Below are positions 56,170 to 64,000 of a stretch of DNA of 64,000 nt, one piece after another; the first letter of the stretch is position 1, and every line of letters starts with the position of its first letter. Position numbers and translations under genes: made by a program. The stretch lies in contig JACCIC010000228.1 of assembly GCA_018907035.1 (NCBI GenBank), positions 310,001-374,000 of the forward strand. The letters are read 5' to 3'. This DNA is from Sycobia sp. Sy_11. Lineage: Eukaryota; Arthropoda; Insecta; Hymenoptera; Epichrysomallidae. The notes beneath the pieces are model-generated. The model was not told the DNA's origin. It did no database searches and saw nothing but the letters and a program-made list of their open reading frames with translations.

Positions 56170-57448
56170 ACACTCAGTTAAGTAAGAGTGTGGTCGACTT
56201 TACTGACAGGTTATGAAAGATTACTCTCTAGTTCCTTCATTAGCCGATAGAGAGAAGCTTTATCCTTGATGCATTGTCAACAAAGATTCAGTTGTCGTTC
56301 ATCTTTTGAAAAAGAATCACGTTAAAATCTATGAGTGTTAAGTACGCGTCGTGCTACGAAGATGTGTTCCTTTGCAACCACCCGAAAGGTCCTAAAATGT
56401 CGGAATCAGCGGCTGCTAAATATATGAGAAACTTGAAGGCATTTGTACAGCAGTGGGTACAGCGATATAAAGTGAGTAAAACTTTCGATGATTTATCAGA
56501 ACGTGGCTCGACAGAAAAAGTGAACTAAAAGGATGGAGAAAGAATAGTGAATTTGTTTTCGCGGGATGCTGCATTAGCACTGCGTCAAGGACAAGCAGTA
56601 TTAATGTCAAAAGGTTAAATATATCCTAGGATACTATTCGAACCCATCTCCGTACTCATGGCCTGCAATGGCGCAATACAGTGAGGAACTCTCTGTTGAT
56701 AGAAAAACACGTGATAAAGCGAATCGCTTGGGCTCATGAAAATATTGATAGTGATTTTCAAAATGTCATTTTTTATTGATGAATGTTCTATATGGGCTCT
56801 TTGTGTCCTCACTCGAGCCTGGTCAACTTATACCAGTAGGTTTGTTCAGTGGACCGTAACACGGAATAACGGCGCATTTTTGGGGCTGTTCCTCAAAGCA
56901 GGGACTCGGCACTTTGCACCTCATTATTGATAACCTACATAATAACGTAAATGTCGAGAAAATGATAAAAATCTATAAAAATGCTTTACTGCCATCTTCC
57001 AATCGATGGTTCATCAGAAAAAATAAAGATTGGATTCTGCAGGAGGGCAATGATCCTAAATACCGCAGCAAGCTATGTGCTGAATGTAAGACTCAATCTG
57101 GTATCATTACATTGCATTGGCCGTCGCACCCGATGCATACGCTATTGAAAATGTGTGGACATATATTAATCTGAAGCTTCATGGAAGGCGCACATATACT
57201 TTGAAGTGTTTTTCTTACCAAATTCGTTGGATTTGGAGATCGTAGCCACTAGAATACGACGTTAAATTAGTAGAAAGCATGCCTCGGATATGCCAACAAA
57301 TTATCGACGACGATGGTGACTGAACACATTCTTGATCGAATTGCATCATCGTTTGTAATGTGTACGATGTATATTATACATATGACAGTTTCATCAAATA
57401 ATTTTTTTTTTAAATAAACACGACTACGCTTTTACTTGACAAATTGTA
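56170..57448 (+). mobile_element. Tc1-like transposon with terminal inverted repeats, decayed
   Basis: Left CAGTTAAGTAAGAGTGTGGT and right GACTACGCTTTTACTTGACA are imperfect inverted repeats about 1.28 kb apart. + strand pieces: NLKAFVQQWVQRYKVSKTFD (helix-turn-helix region), LSLRQ-like ALALRQGQ, and VIFTDECS-like SFFIDECSIWA in a shifted frame with the first Asp. ILQEGNDPKYRSKLC follows, where the family has DN-DPKH, then TLHWPSHPMHT, where the family has WPSQSPDLNPIENVW. Stops and shifts throughout; dead copy. Confidence 0.75.
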
Positions 57449-57844
57449 ATTACAAAATTCAAAGTTATTTACAACTAAAGCTTCATTTGTTCAGATTTAG
57501 GTATACACTGTAAAAATCTTTGATGCAAAAATGAATTATTAAAAAAAACAGCATAAACAGCATAAACCTGTTTTTTTTCATAATGATACGTTATTGGAAT
57601 AAATAGAAGAAGAATTTTCATTTCAAAACATTGGTGATTCAAGGCAATTAATTCGTTTTACGAGCTCACGCATGGACAAAATGATGTGAAAATAAACTCG
57701 GCTATTTTAAATGATCTCATTACTTTATTAAGTTAACATTTACTTAAAAACTATTTATTTATTATTATTTTTTAGAGTTTCAGATACATTTTGTGTAAGC
57801 TATACACGATGATATTTGTAGGGATGCATAATGCATATAATTTA
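57449..57844. other. AT-rich spacer
   Basis: No supported gene or repeat; contains AAAACAGCATAAACAGCATAAACC, a short local duplication. Confidence 0.4.
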
Positions 57845-58160
57845 ATTTAATAAATATTTTTATCGGTCTTACAGTTTTTCTAATATAATATATTAGCTAA
57901 AATAATGACTGTCAGACTATTCTTATTTATGTTCACCCCCGTAGAATCTGAAATAAAACTTATTACTACAATAAATTATATTAAAAATTAAAAATAAAAA
58001 TAAAATAATAAATAAAATACAATAAAAATAATCAAAGTAATATTCCCTATTAGTAAAGGATAACCTGAGCCCCACCACCTAAAATTTAGAATTACCTTGG
58101 TGTCGATTTGAGAATTACCTTGGTTTTCGAACCGCTACGGTTCATCCTCAGAAACTAAAC
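57845..58160 (-). repeat. PLE terminal unit, subfamily B, with intact CTGAGGA core
   Basis: The plus strand starts TTAATAAATATTTTTATCGG; ATGACTGTCAGACTATTC, then CACCCCCGTAGAATCTGA and an (AAATA)n tract. The core on the minus strand at 58120-58152 reads CTGAGGATGAACCGTAGCGG then TTCGAAAA. All catalytic-core bases of the CUGANGA...GAAA pattern are present. A short duplication (TTGAGAATTACCTTGG) lies between core and tract. Confidence 0.8.
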
Positions 58161-58960
58161 TGATTATTGTTTTAATTGATTTAATTTACTGACATTTGTT
58201 TTAATTTTCCGTTGTTTTAAGACGTTCTTGCGCTATATAATTTATTTTTTGTTAATCTATTTTGGGGAATTTTAGAAAAATATATTGTATAAATATTATT
58301 CTGGTATATGCAGACTTTTTTGTTTTACTATATTATTTTGTTTGTATTTTTTCTTAATATATTACTGAATTTAGAAAGATATTTTCTATAAAGTTTTAGT
58401 TATATGATTCAGTTGTAAATTTTTTTATATGCTAAGAACATATATTATGTTTACCTTTGTCGTTGGGATTTTGGCCTATAGCGACTTTACAAAAAGAGAT
58501 GTTCTTGTGTTAATGAATTAACACAAGTATCTCTACTATTGATAGGTCTTTATTATAAACTTCTACAATAAAATACAGATACACACCACAACGGATTATA
58601 TTCTGAGGTAGACTGCCCGTTGACTGATTGACTTTGGCTGCTTATATACTCGTAGATAATGACTTTGGCTTCTTGGAAGTCCGTTAAGTGAGGTGGTCAC
58701 GTGATTTGTCGACACTCGCTCCCTTATGCGATCTTTTATCGGGCTGGCAAAAGGTCCGCCTGTCTATGGGTAGTCGTTGTATGCTGGTGGCTTAGTGAAA
58801 AAAGATGGTAGCATACATACAGTCTCGTTATCTCTCGAATGTAAAATATTATTACAGTTTTTGTATTGTATGGTTTGTTCGGGTACTGCACCTTTTTTAG
58901 AATTGCAACATCCTGAAAATAATTTGCTAAAAAACCAAAGAGTTAAAGTCCATAATAGAT
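58161..58960. other. spacer, possible solo LTR at about 58450-58810
   Basis: GC-richer segment with TTATTATAAACTTCTACAAT and CGCCTGTCTATGGG. The frame 58777-59088 carries VCSGTAPFLELQHPENNLL, which I do not recognise, and runs into the PLE unit. As a CABIN1 exon it would break the phase left by exon 4, so it was not joined. Confidence 0.25.
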
Positions 58961-58964
58961 TGAG

Positions 58965-59345
58965 TAATTTAATTGTACTTTTGGCGACTGCTTATATACA
59001 AATTAATAAATATTTTTTCATTGGTCTTACAGGCCAATCAAATCATTCGAAAACAATACGCAACAATATCACTACATATGTACATTGACATTAATACATC
59101 AATACACAAAGATAATAAAAATAAAAATAAAAATTAAATTAAATTAAAAATTATAATAACAGTCAGACTGTCCTTGTTTACAGTCACCCCCGTAGACTAA
59201 TCTGAAAATAAAATATTAGGTGAAAAACAATTATTTTTTTTTGTTAGTAAACTGCAGTCTGACTGTCCCCAACATCCTTACCTAATTAAAGATCCACTCC
59301 AACGTTTGGAACTCGCTACGGCTCCTCATCAGGGACTAAACTAAA
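58965..59345 (-). repeat. PLE terminal unit, subfamily A, attached to coding end
   Basis: The plus strand begins TTGTACTTTTGGCGACTGCT and CAAATTAATAAATATTTTTT. TAACAGTCAGACTGTCCTTG follows, and GCAGTCTGACTGTCCCC is on the far side. The core (minus, 59291-59335) reads CTGATGAGGAGCCGTAGCGA then GTTCCAAAC, with GAAA changed to CAAA. Coding sequence follows without the usual 3' UTR. Confidence 0.85.
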
Positions 59346-59866
59346 CCTTATATTTATGTTCATAAATTCTCTTTTTTAAATATCTACCTGTTTGCCCAAT
59401 ATAGTATTTATTACAACCCATACAGTTAATTTTGCCAAGAACTCCTGATTTTCAACATAAATCATCCTTATCTTTGCCATTATTAAACAACCTACTCAAA
59501 TTATTGCTATTTTTAAAGAAAATTTGAATGTTATATTTTCGAAAATTGATTTTAATTCTTTCATACAATTCTCTAACATATGGCAAGATAATAATTTTGC
59601 CTCCGTTAACATCAACTCCTGCACTATGTCTATTTTTGGTATTATAAATGTCATACAATTTCTCAGCAATTAATCTATTAATAAATTCAATTGTATAACC
59701 ATTATTAATGAAAGTTTCTCTTACTATCTGTAAATTATTTTGTTTAAAATCTTTATGTGATAATTTTGTTGCTCTGTCAATGACACCTTTTAAAGCTCCA
59801 ATTTTGTTTCTGAATTGGTGGTGTGAATTAAAATCTAGATAGTTATATGTATTACCTGCTTCCTTA
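59346..59866 (-). pseudogene. PLE coding fragment (post-RT to GIY-YIG)
   Basis: Minus strand: TYNYLDFNSHHQFRNKIGAL, then KLSHKDFKQNNLQIVRETF, then LIAEKLYDIYNTKNRHSAG. VRELYERIKINFRKYNIQIF, NSNNLSRLFNNGKDKDDLC and INCMGCNKYYIGQTGRYLKK follow. The YIGQTGR block of the GIY-YIG nuclease is fully preserved here. It ends after EHKYK at 59346, where the terminal unit joins. On its other side it is fused to a non-LTR endonuclease. Confidence 0.85.
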
Positions 59867-60409
59867 GCCTGTTTCCGAACGTTGGGGTGTCGCCCACGTT
59901 GAGTATCGCAGGGTCTGTGCCCGCAAGATACTCTAGTAGTTTAGCACCTCTTGGGTTCGTACTAGTAGTCCCCCACACCCTATGGTGCGAGTTTGCATCA
60001 CATCCAAGGACTATTGGAAGATTGTTGATTCTACAATATTCCACTAGTCTCCGAACCTCCCCAGTGGGGTTATCTTTATTGTCATACGGTAGGTAGGCAG
60101 ATGCAACAACAATTCGCCCCATCCCTACTACCTCCGCCGAGGCCACTGCTAGGTTCCCCGTACAGAGACCGAGCATCGGCACCACATTTACTCCTTTTGC
60201 AAGGATACAAGCCCTAGTATTAGTGTCTTTGAGTCACTAATACAAGCGGCCCTCGACCCTAGGCATCTCGTCACACCTTTCACTATCCAAGGTTCTTGGA
60301 TTAGCAATATGCATGTTTGCACCCCCGCCAAACTCCTCAGCATAACGGCCGAGGCGTCTTTGCAGTGGTGCAGATTAATTTGGAGGAATGAGATATCCGA
60401 TGGAGCCAT
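59867..60409 (-). pseudogene. non-LTR APE endonuclease, truncated
   Basis: Two minus-strand frames join by a shift near 60190. The frame 60188-60409 holds ISFLQINLHHCKDASAVML and CILLIQEPWIVKG. The frame 59835-60185 holds GMGRIVVASAYLPYDNK, NLPIVLGCDANSHHRVWG and ILNVGDTPTFGNRLRKQ. Glu of IQEPW and the D-A-N-S-H-H block are catalytic or metal-binding in this family. It is cut after TPTFGNRLRKQ, before the SDH box and the RT, and passes straight into PLE sequence. Confidence 0.8.
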
Positions 60410-61760
60410 TTATTGCTCCATCGTGCTCTCGCTCTCAATATTCTCCACAGGCCCCCGTTCCCCCGTGCGGCTCACCTTGAAGACTCACCTGCCCAGAAGG
60501 TATCAGGGTCTGTGGTCTAGCGCCGCCAACAACCTCGTGTGCGATTCCGGCATGGTCAGTACGAGGAGATGTTTATCTCCTCCGTCAGACCTTCCTTCCT
60601 CGCCGTCCTTTAAGTTGACGACTCTCCATAGTTTGGTTTTACCCCTGAGAGATGCATTATGCCCCTCAAGCCTTTCCAAGACGGTGGACGGGTTCTCCGG
60701 GGGACCCGGTATCGAGGTCACCGCCTTGATCCTGGCCTGTAGGAGCTCTACACCCCCCATTTTCAGATTGGGTAAGTCCAGAGTAGTCAGCGGCCAGCCA
60801 CTCCTTCACCTCCGCGTTGTTGGCCACCAATATGATGGCGCCTCCCTTACAGAAGGAGGCATCGAATTTCGGCCATGTGTCAGGTGGTGCACTATACATA
60901 ACCTTCGACACCGTCCCTCGAAATTGTGAAAACATTTCCGAGGTGATGGTTGTTTCCGAGTACTCTTAATGCACCACGACACATGTAAGGGGGTTTGACC
61001 TTTGGGCAGCCGTGATAATTCCGGCACCCGCTAGCCTTCCTCCCTGGAGGGGCAGGGTTCCTTTAGTGTCACCGCCGCGACTCCCTTCCTTATGCTTTTT
61101 AGCAATACCGGATGTCGAGGGCGGAGTCTTGTCATATCCCTGTCGCCTCTTCATCCCTATCCTAATCTGCGTGGTAGGCCCCGGGGTGCCGGTCCTGCTA
61201 GCATTTTTCTGCCGGGCCAACTTCCTCCTGGCTGAGCAACACAGACTCTTTGGGGGCAGTACTGCCTCCCTCTACACTGGTTAGTGTTTCAGGGGTCACA
61301 ACCACTCCAGGCTTGTTGCCTGGAGCTGCGTCCTCCTTGCCCACTTAGCCAGTAACTCCTTCTGAGGTCCTCGGGGGCATTGCATCCTCCCGGGCCTCGC
61401 CTTCTATATTTTTCTTTTTAACTTCCATAAAAGTCCCATGAGTAGCTAGGGAAATAAAATTCCGCCGACACAGAGCCCCGCATGTGCCGGTAAGGCTATA
61501 TACTCGGGAAGTTCGCCCAGTGTTCCCGAGGCATCGTTTACGACCGCTACTACCCCAGCGACCAAGTCGGTACCCTTCAGCACGATAGCTCCCACCTTGG
61601 GTTTGGGGGTTGGATATAATACCCATTGCGCCTCCTTCCGGACGCAATGGGGGGTTGCCCTTAGCCTCTGGGGTGTCCGCCTGGCTGTTCTCGAGAATCT
61701 CGAGGCCCAGCTCCGGCTGCGAGAGAGACCTACGCGGGTTCCTTATTCAAGGACCCCACC
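60410..61760 (-). pseudogene. non-LTR ORF1, broken (DUF4780-like)
   Basis: Minus-strand pieces, upstream of the endonuclease as expected. The N-terminal region at 60966-61220 is basic, with KRRQGYDKTPPSTSGIAKKH. A middle part follows: WPKFDASFCKGGAIILVANN and EVKEWLAADYSGLTQSENGG. Then LERLEGHNASLRGKTKLWRV and LLVLTMPESHTRLLAAL at 60503-60935. The middle reminds me of the DUF4780-type ORF1 domain of insect non-LTR elements, judged from memory only. The frame 61345-61647 adds a further Gly-rich upstream piece. Many stops. Confidence 0.55.
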
Positions 61761-61914
61761 GGAGTGGTTACTCTAGTGGTTAATCAGTACCTTTTCACCA
61801 CCCAGCCCGCCTTGGGGCAGGGCCGCACCCTCCCAAACCAGTGCCGGGTCAGCCGCTAGGATCCCCAGACGAGCCTCCACAAGGTCTCAACCCCTGTTGG
61901 AGGAGGTGTAGTAA
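61761..61914 (-). other. probable 5' leader of the non-LTR element
   Basis: GC-rich non-coding sequence with CCGCACCCTCCC on the + strand, ending where PLE sequence begins at about 61915. Confidence 0.4.
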
Positions 61915-62250
61915 TAATAAGGTGAAACTTAATTGGTACAGAAAGCCTACTTGGCCAGGTAGGTTTTTAGATTTTAATTCATACCACCAATTCGGAAACA
62001 AAATTGGAGCATTAAAGGGTGTTATTGTCAGAGCAATAAAATTGGCACATAAAGAGTTTAGAGAATTTATGAACATAAATATAGTTTACGTAGCTCACAT
62101 ATTACTTCCGGTTTAAAAGAGCATTGTTTAAAGTTTTTACATTCTTTTGATTTTGTGAATGTGGATATTTTGGACCATGGTATTAATAATAAGTATAAAA
62201 GGGAGAAAGTATTCACATTTCCAGGAATCGAAATCATGTGAATTTAATGT
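61915..62250 (+). pseudogene. PLE coding fragment, internally deleted
   Basis: + strand: KLNWYRKPTWPGRFLDFNSY, then HQFGNKIGALKGVIVRAIKL and AHKEFREF. A deletion then joins to the end of the GIY-YIG region in another frame: NIVYVAHILLPV overlaps EHKY-like codons, then LHSFDFVNVDILDHGINN and KYKREKVFTF. It is oriented opposite to the PLE piece at 59346-59866 and shares LDFNS-HQF-NKIGALKGVI with it. Confidence 0.8.
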
Positions 62251-62880
62251 TAGAGTTTGGTAAATTGGACAGTGTTTATCATTCTTTGTTGATAATATCA
62301 TTTTTATCATTTTTATCATGTGTTTATCATTCATGATTGATAATATTAGTAGAGATACTTCATTCTTTATCTGAAACATAAAATAGATTAATTATAGAAT
62401 TTTCAGATGAAGGCATTTTTCTTAAGATTTGGTTGATGTGGCGAGTTATTATTTTCCCTTTTGCAATTAGCTTATAAGTGTGCATTTACAAATTTCGATC
62501 AGTTTCTACTTTTGGATACTTCCCTTTTATACCTTCGAATTTAACTCTGACTCTGATTTCGTATGGTTTTCTACAGGTTTATCTATGCGTTTATCTTGTT
62601 GCTCTTTTGTTTTTCTTATTTTCTTCCGTTAGTCGGCAAGTCGCTATTTTCCTTTCTTCTGTGTAGGCGTTGCAGTACTCAGCAGTACTCTGCCTGCCTT
62701 CTAAAGGATAAACTAATTTTATTTGTGGTGGCTCACTTCCAACGTATAGGTAGTAGGATGTGAAACCTGTGACTCTATGTGGAGTTTTGTTATATTTGCA
62801 TATAATGTTAAACAGTGTAAATTTTTTTTATTATGTAAGTTTTTTTTATTATTTTTTTTATTACTCTACTAGTTTTCCTT
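62251..62880. other. AT-rich spacer
   Basis: Contains TTTATCATTTTTATCATGTG local repeats near 62300; no supported gene. Confidence 0.4.
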
Positions 62881-63170
62881 TCAATGTGCTAATTACTTTT
62901 CGGCAATCGCATTGGATTGGGGGTAATATGCAGATATTGTTATTACATTTATAACATTTCTTTCACATAGCGTACGTGCCATTATCGGTGATAATGTTTC
63001 TTGGTGGCCCATGTCTTGTAAAATACGAGGCTAAGGTTTTTGCGATGTCGCGTTGATTCATCGTGACGTAGACGCTCAGATAGCCGCTTAATCTGCCTAT
63101 CACTAGTTTTATTATATTGCGAGGGACTGTGTGTGCTTCAGAAATTAGTTGTAACACGTCCTTCAATAAG
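62880..63170 (-). pseudogene. gypsy integrase core fragment
   Basis: Minus-strand frame 62963-63166: KLVIGRLSGYLSVYVTMNQR (first Asp position reads Gly), then IAKTLASYFTRHGPPRNII and TDNGTYAM with the second catalytic Asp. In another frame to about 62880 comes PQSNAIAEK near the Glu. It is flanked by unrelated DNA, an isolated scrap. Confidence 0.7.
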
Positions 63171-63375
63171 TCCCGTGATTAACCCTGAGATGGTGCTACT
63201 AGTGTCAAACGGCCAAGTTTCCCTAGAGTACGACTCTGTATATGAAATCTGTAAAAATTTCACGTCGATTGGACCACAAACAGCAGAATTATCGAGGTTA
63301 GTGTCACTAAGTCACGGTTAAGTCACTTTGTAGTTTATTTGAAAAATGGATAAAAGGAGTTTCGCGTGTTGATAA
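63171..63375. other. probable mariner 5' non-coding end
   Basis: Sequence just upstream of a mariner N-terminus. A terminal repeat could not be defined with certainty. Confidence 0.3.
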
Positions 63376-63590
63376 AACATTGCTTTTTAATGGGTAAAAA
63401 CACCGTAGAAGCCCAGCAATGACTTGAAAAACATTACCTGGACTCCTCTCCATCCAAACCAATGATTTGTTGGTGGTATGCTGAGTTTAAACGTGGTCGT
63501 ACGGACATAAACAATGCACGTTCAGGTAGGCTGTTGGAAGCCGTTACACCGAAAAATGTGAGTGAAGTGCTAAAATTAGATAAAAATAAA
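63376..63590 (+). pseudogene. mariner transposase N-terminal fragment
   Basis: + strand: MGKNTVEAQQ, stop, LEKHYLDSSPSKPMICWWY and AEFKRGRTDINNARSGRLLE, then AVTPKNVSEVLKLDKN. This is the helix-turn-helix region of a mariner transposase (WYAEFKRGR is family-typical). It is cut at about 63590 by the (AAATA)n tract of a PLE unit. Confidence 0.8.
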
Positions 63591-63860
63591 CTTAATATTA
63601 ATAATAAAATAAAAATAAAATAATAAATAAAATAAAATAATAAATAAAATAAAATAATAAATAAAATAAAATAAAATAATAAATAAAATAAAATAAAATA
63701 ATAAATAAAATAAAATAAAATAATAAATAAAATAAAATAAAAGTAATAAAAAAATATTCTATATTAATAAGGGACTACCTCCGCCACCTTAAATTAAAAT
63801 TCATCTTTGGTATCCGACGTTTTGAATCGCTACGGTTCATGCTCAGGAACTAAACTAAAT
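63591..63860 (-). repeat. PLE terminal unit, subfamily B
   Basis: A long (AATAAAATAAA)n tract at 63597-63745, then TAAGGGACTACCTCCGCCACC. The core on the minus strand at 63813-63852 reads CTGAGCATGAACCGTAGCGA then TTCAAAACGTCGG, with G8 changed to C and GAAA changed to CAAA. CCAGCATGCTACTTTATAT follows, as at 51410. Confidence 0.75.
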
Positions 63861-64000
63861 TGGAAACCCCAGCATGCTACTTTATATAATCCATCCCCAC
63901 TCTAAATTTATTGGTATAGCATTTATAGGACCTCGACCTTCTTGGTCAAATACAAATTTTATATTAATAAGGAATGGTAAGTGTTGTGTAGTTTACTTGA
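63861..64000. other. right window edge, probable PLE continuation
   Basis: CCAGCATGCTACTTTATATA is shared with the unit at 51035, so PLE 3' UTR sequence probably continues to the edge. Confidence 0.4.

Noticed and set aside
58835..58985. TTTTTGTATTGTATGG after ...TTACAG as CABIN1 exon 5
   Set aside because: With the phase left by exon 4 the reading hits TAG after 13 codons, and the other frame does not resemble CABIN1.

Overview
This is nuclear DNA from an animal, most likely an insect and, by inference, a hymenopteran such as an ant. It is AT-rich, full of (TA)n and (CT)n microsatellites, and packed with decayed transposons: Penelope-like elements, mariner, Tc1, R1-type non-LTR elements and Ty3/gypsy elements. 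The only clear host gene is the 5' part of a spliced gene on the + strand (43759-50436 and beyond). Its conceptual protein matches the N-terminus of calcineurin-binding protein CABIN1, a TPR protein of the HIRA histone-chaperone complex. Four exons fit together in phase; the rest of the gene must lie past the right edge.

Layout. 1-1.6 kb: Penelope-like element (PLE) RT remnant and a PLE terminal unit. 1.9-2.2 kb: a possible host exon on the minus strand. 4.0-7.3 kb: mariner end joined to a decayed R1-type element (+). 7.3-13.9 kb: decayed gypsy material (-). 15.0-15.2 kb: gypsy RT scrap (+). 16.8-17.1 kb: PLE unit. 17.7-20.4 kb: R1-type element (+), tail to tail with another non-LTR element (-) at 20.5-22.35 kb. 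24.07-27.56 kb: LTR-flanked gypsy (-) with a foreign insert in its integrase. 27.6-31.3 kb: AT-rich DNA, a PLE unit and an AT satellite. 32.0-34.3 kb: gypsy (-) that lost most of its RNase H. 35.0-37.6 kb: a 2.6 kb long inverted repeat. 38.7-39.3 kb: head-to-head PLE palindrome. 39.6-40.5 kb: a roughly 105-bp tandem array. 43.8-50.4 kb: CABIN1, whose third intron holds mariner pieces and a PLE. 51-64 kb: PLE units, a near-complete mariner, an R1-type RT, a further mariner, a Tc1-like element, a PLE/non-LTR/PLE composite, and gypsy and mariner scraps.

The theme that links distant parts of the window is one Penelope-like family in two subfamilies. It is recognised by a shared terminal unit: a conserved end, an A/T-rich (AAATA)n tract, a 15-bp palindrome GACAGTCAGACTGTC, and a hammerhead-ribozyme-like core CTGANGA...GAAA. 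Two copies keep the unit attached to PLE coding sequence with a GIY-YIG nuclease domain, which ties the anonymous repeat to its autonomous source.

Every transposon ORF seen here carries stops, frameshifts or truncations. The single longest uninterrupted mobile ORF is the 258-residue RT at 53110-53886. All family assignments were made by eye; no database search was run.
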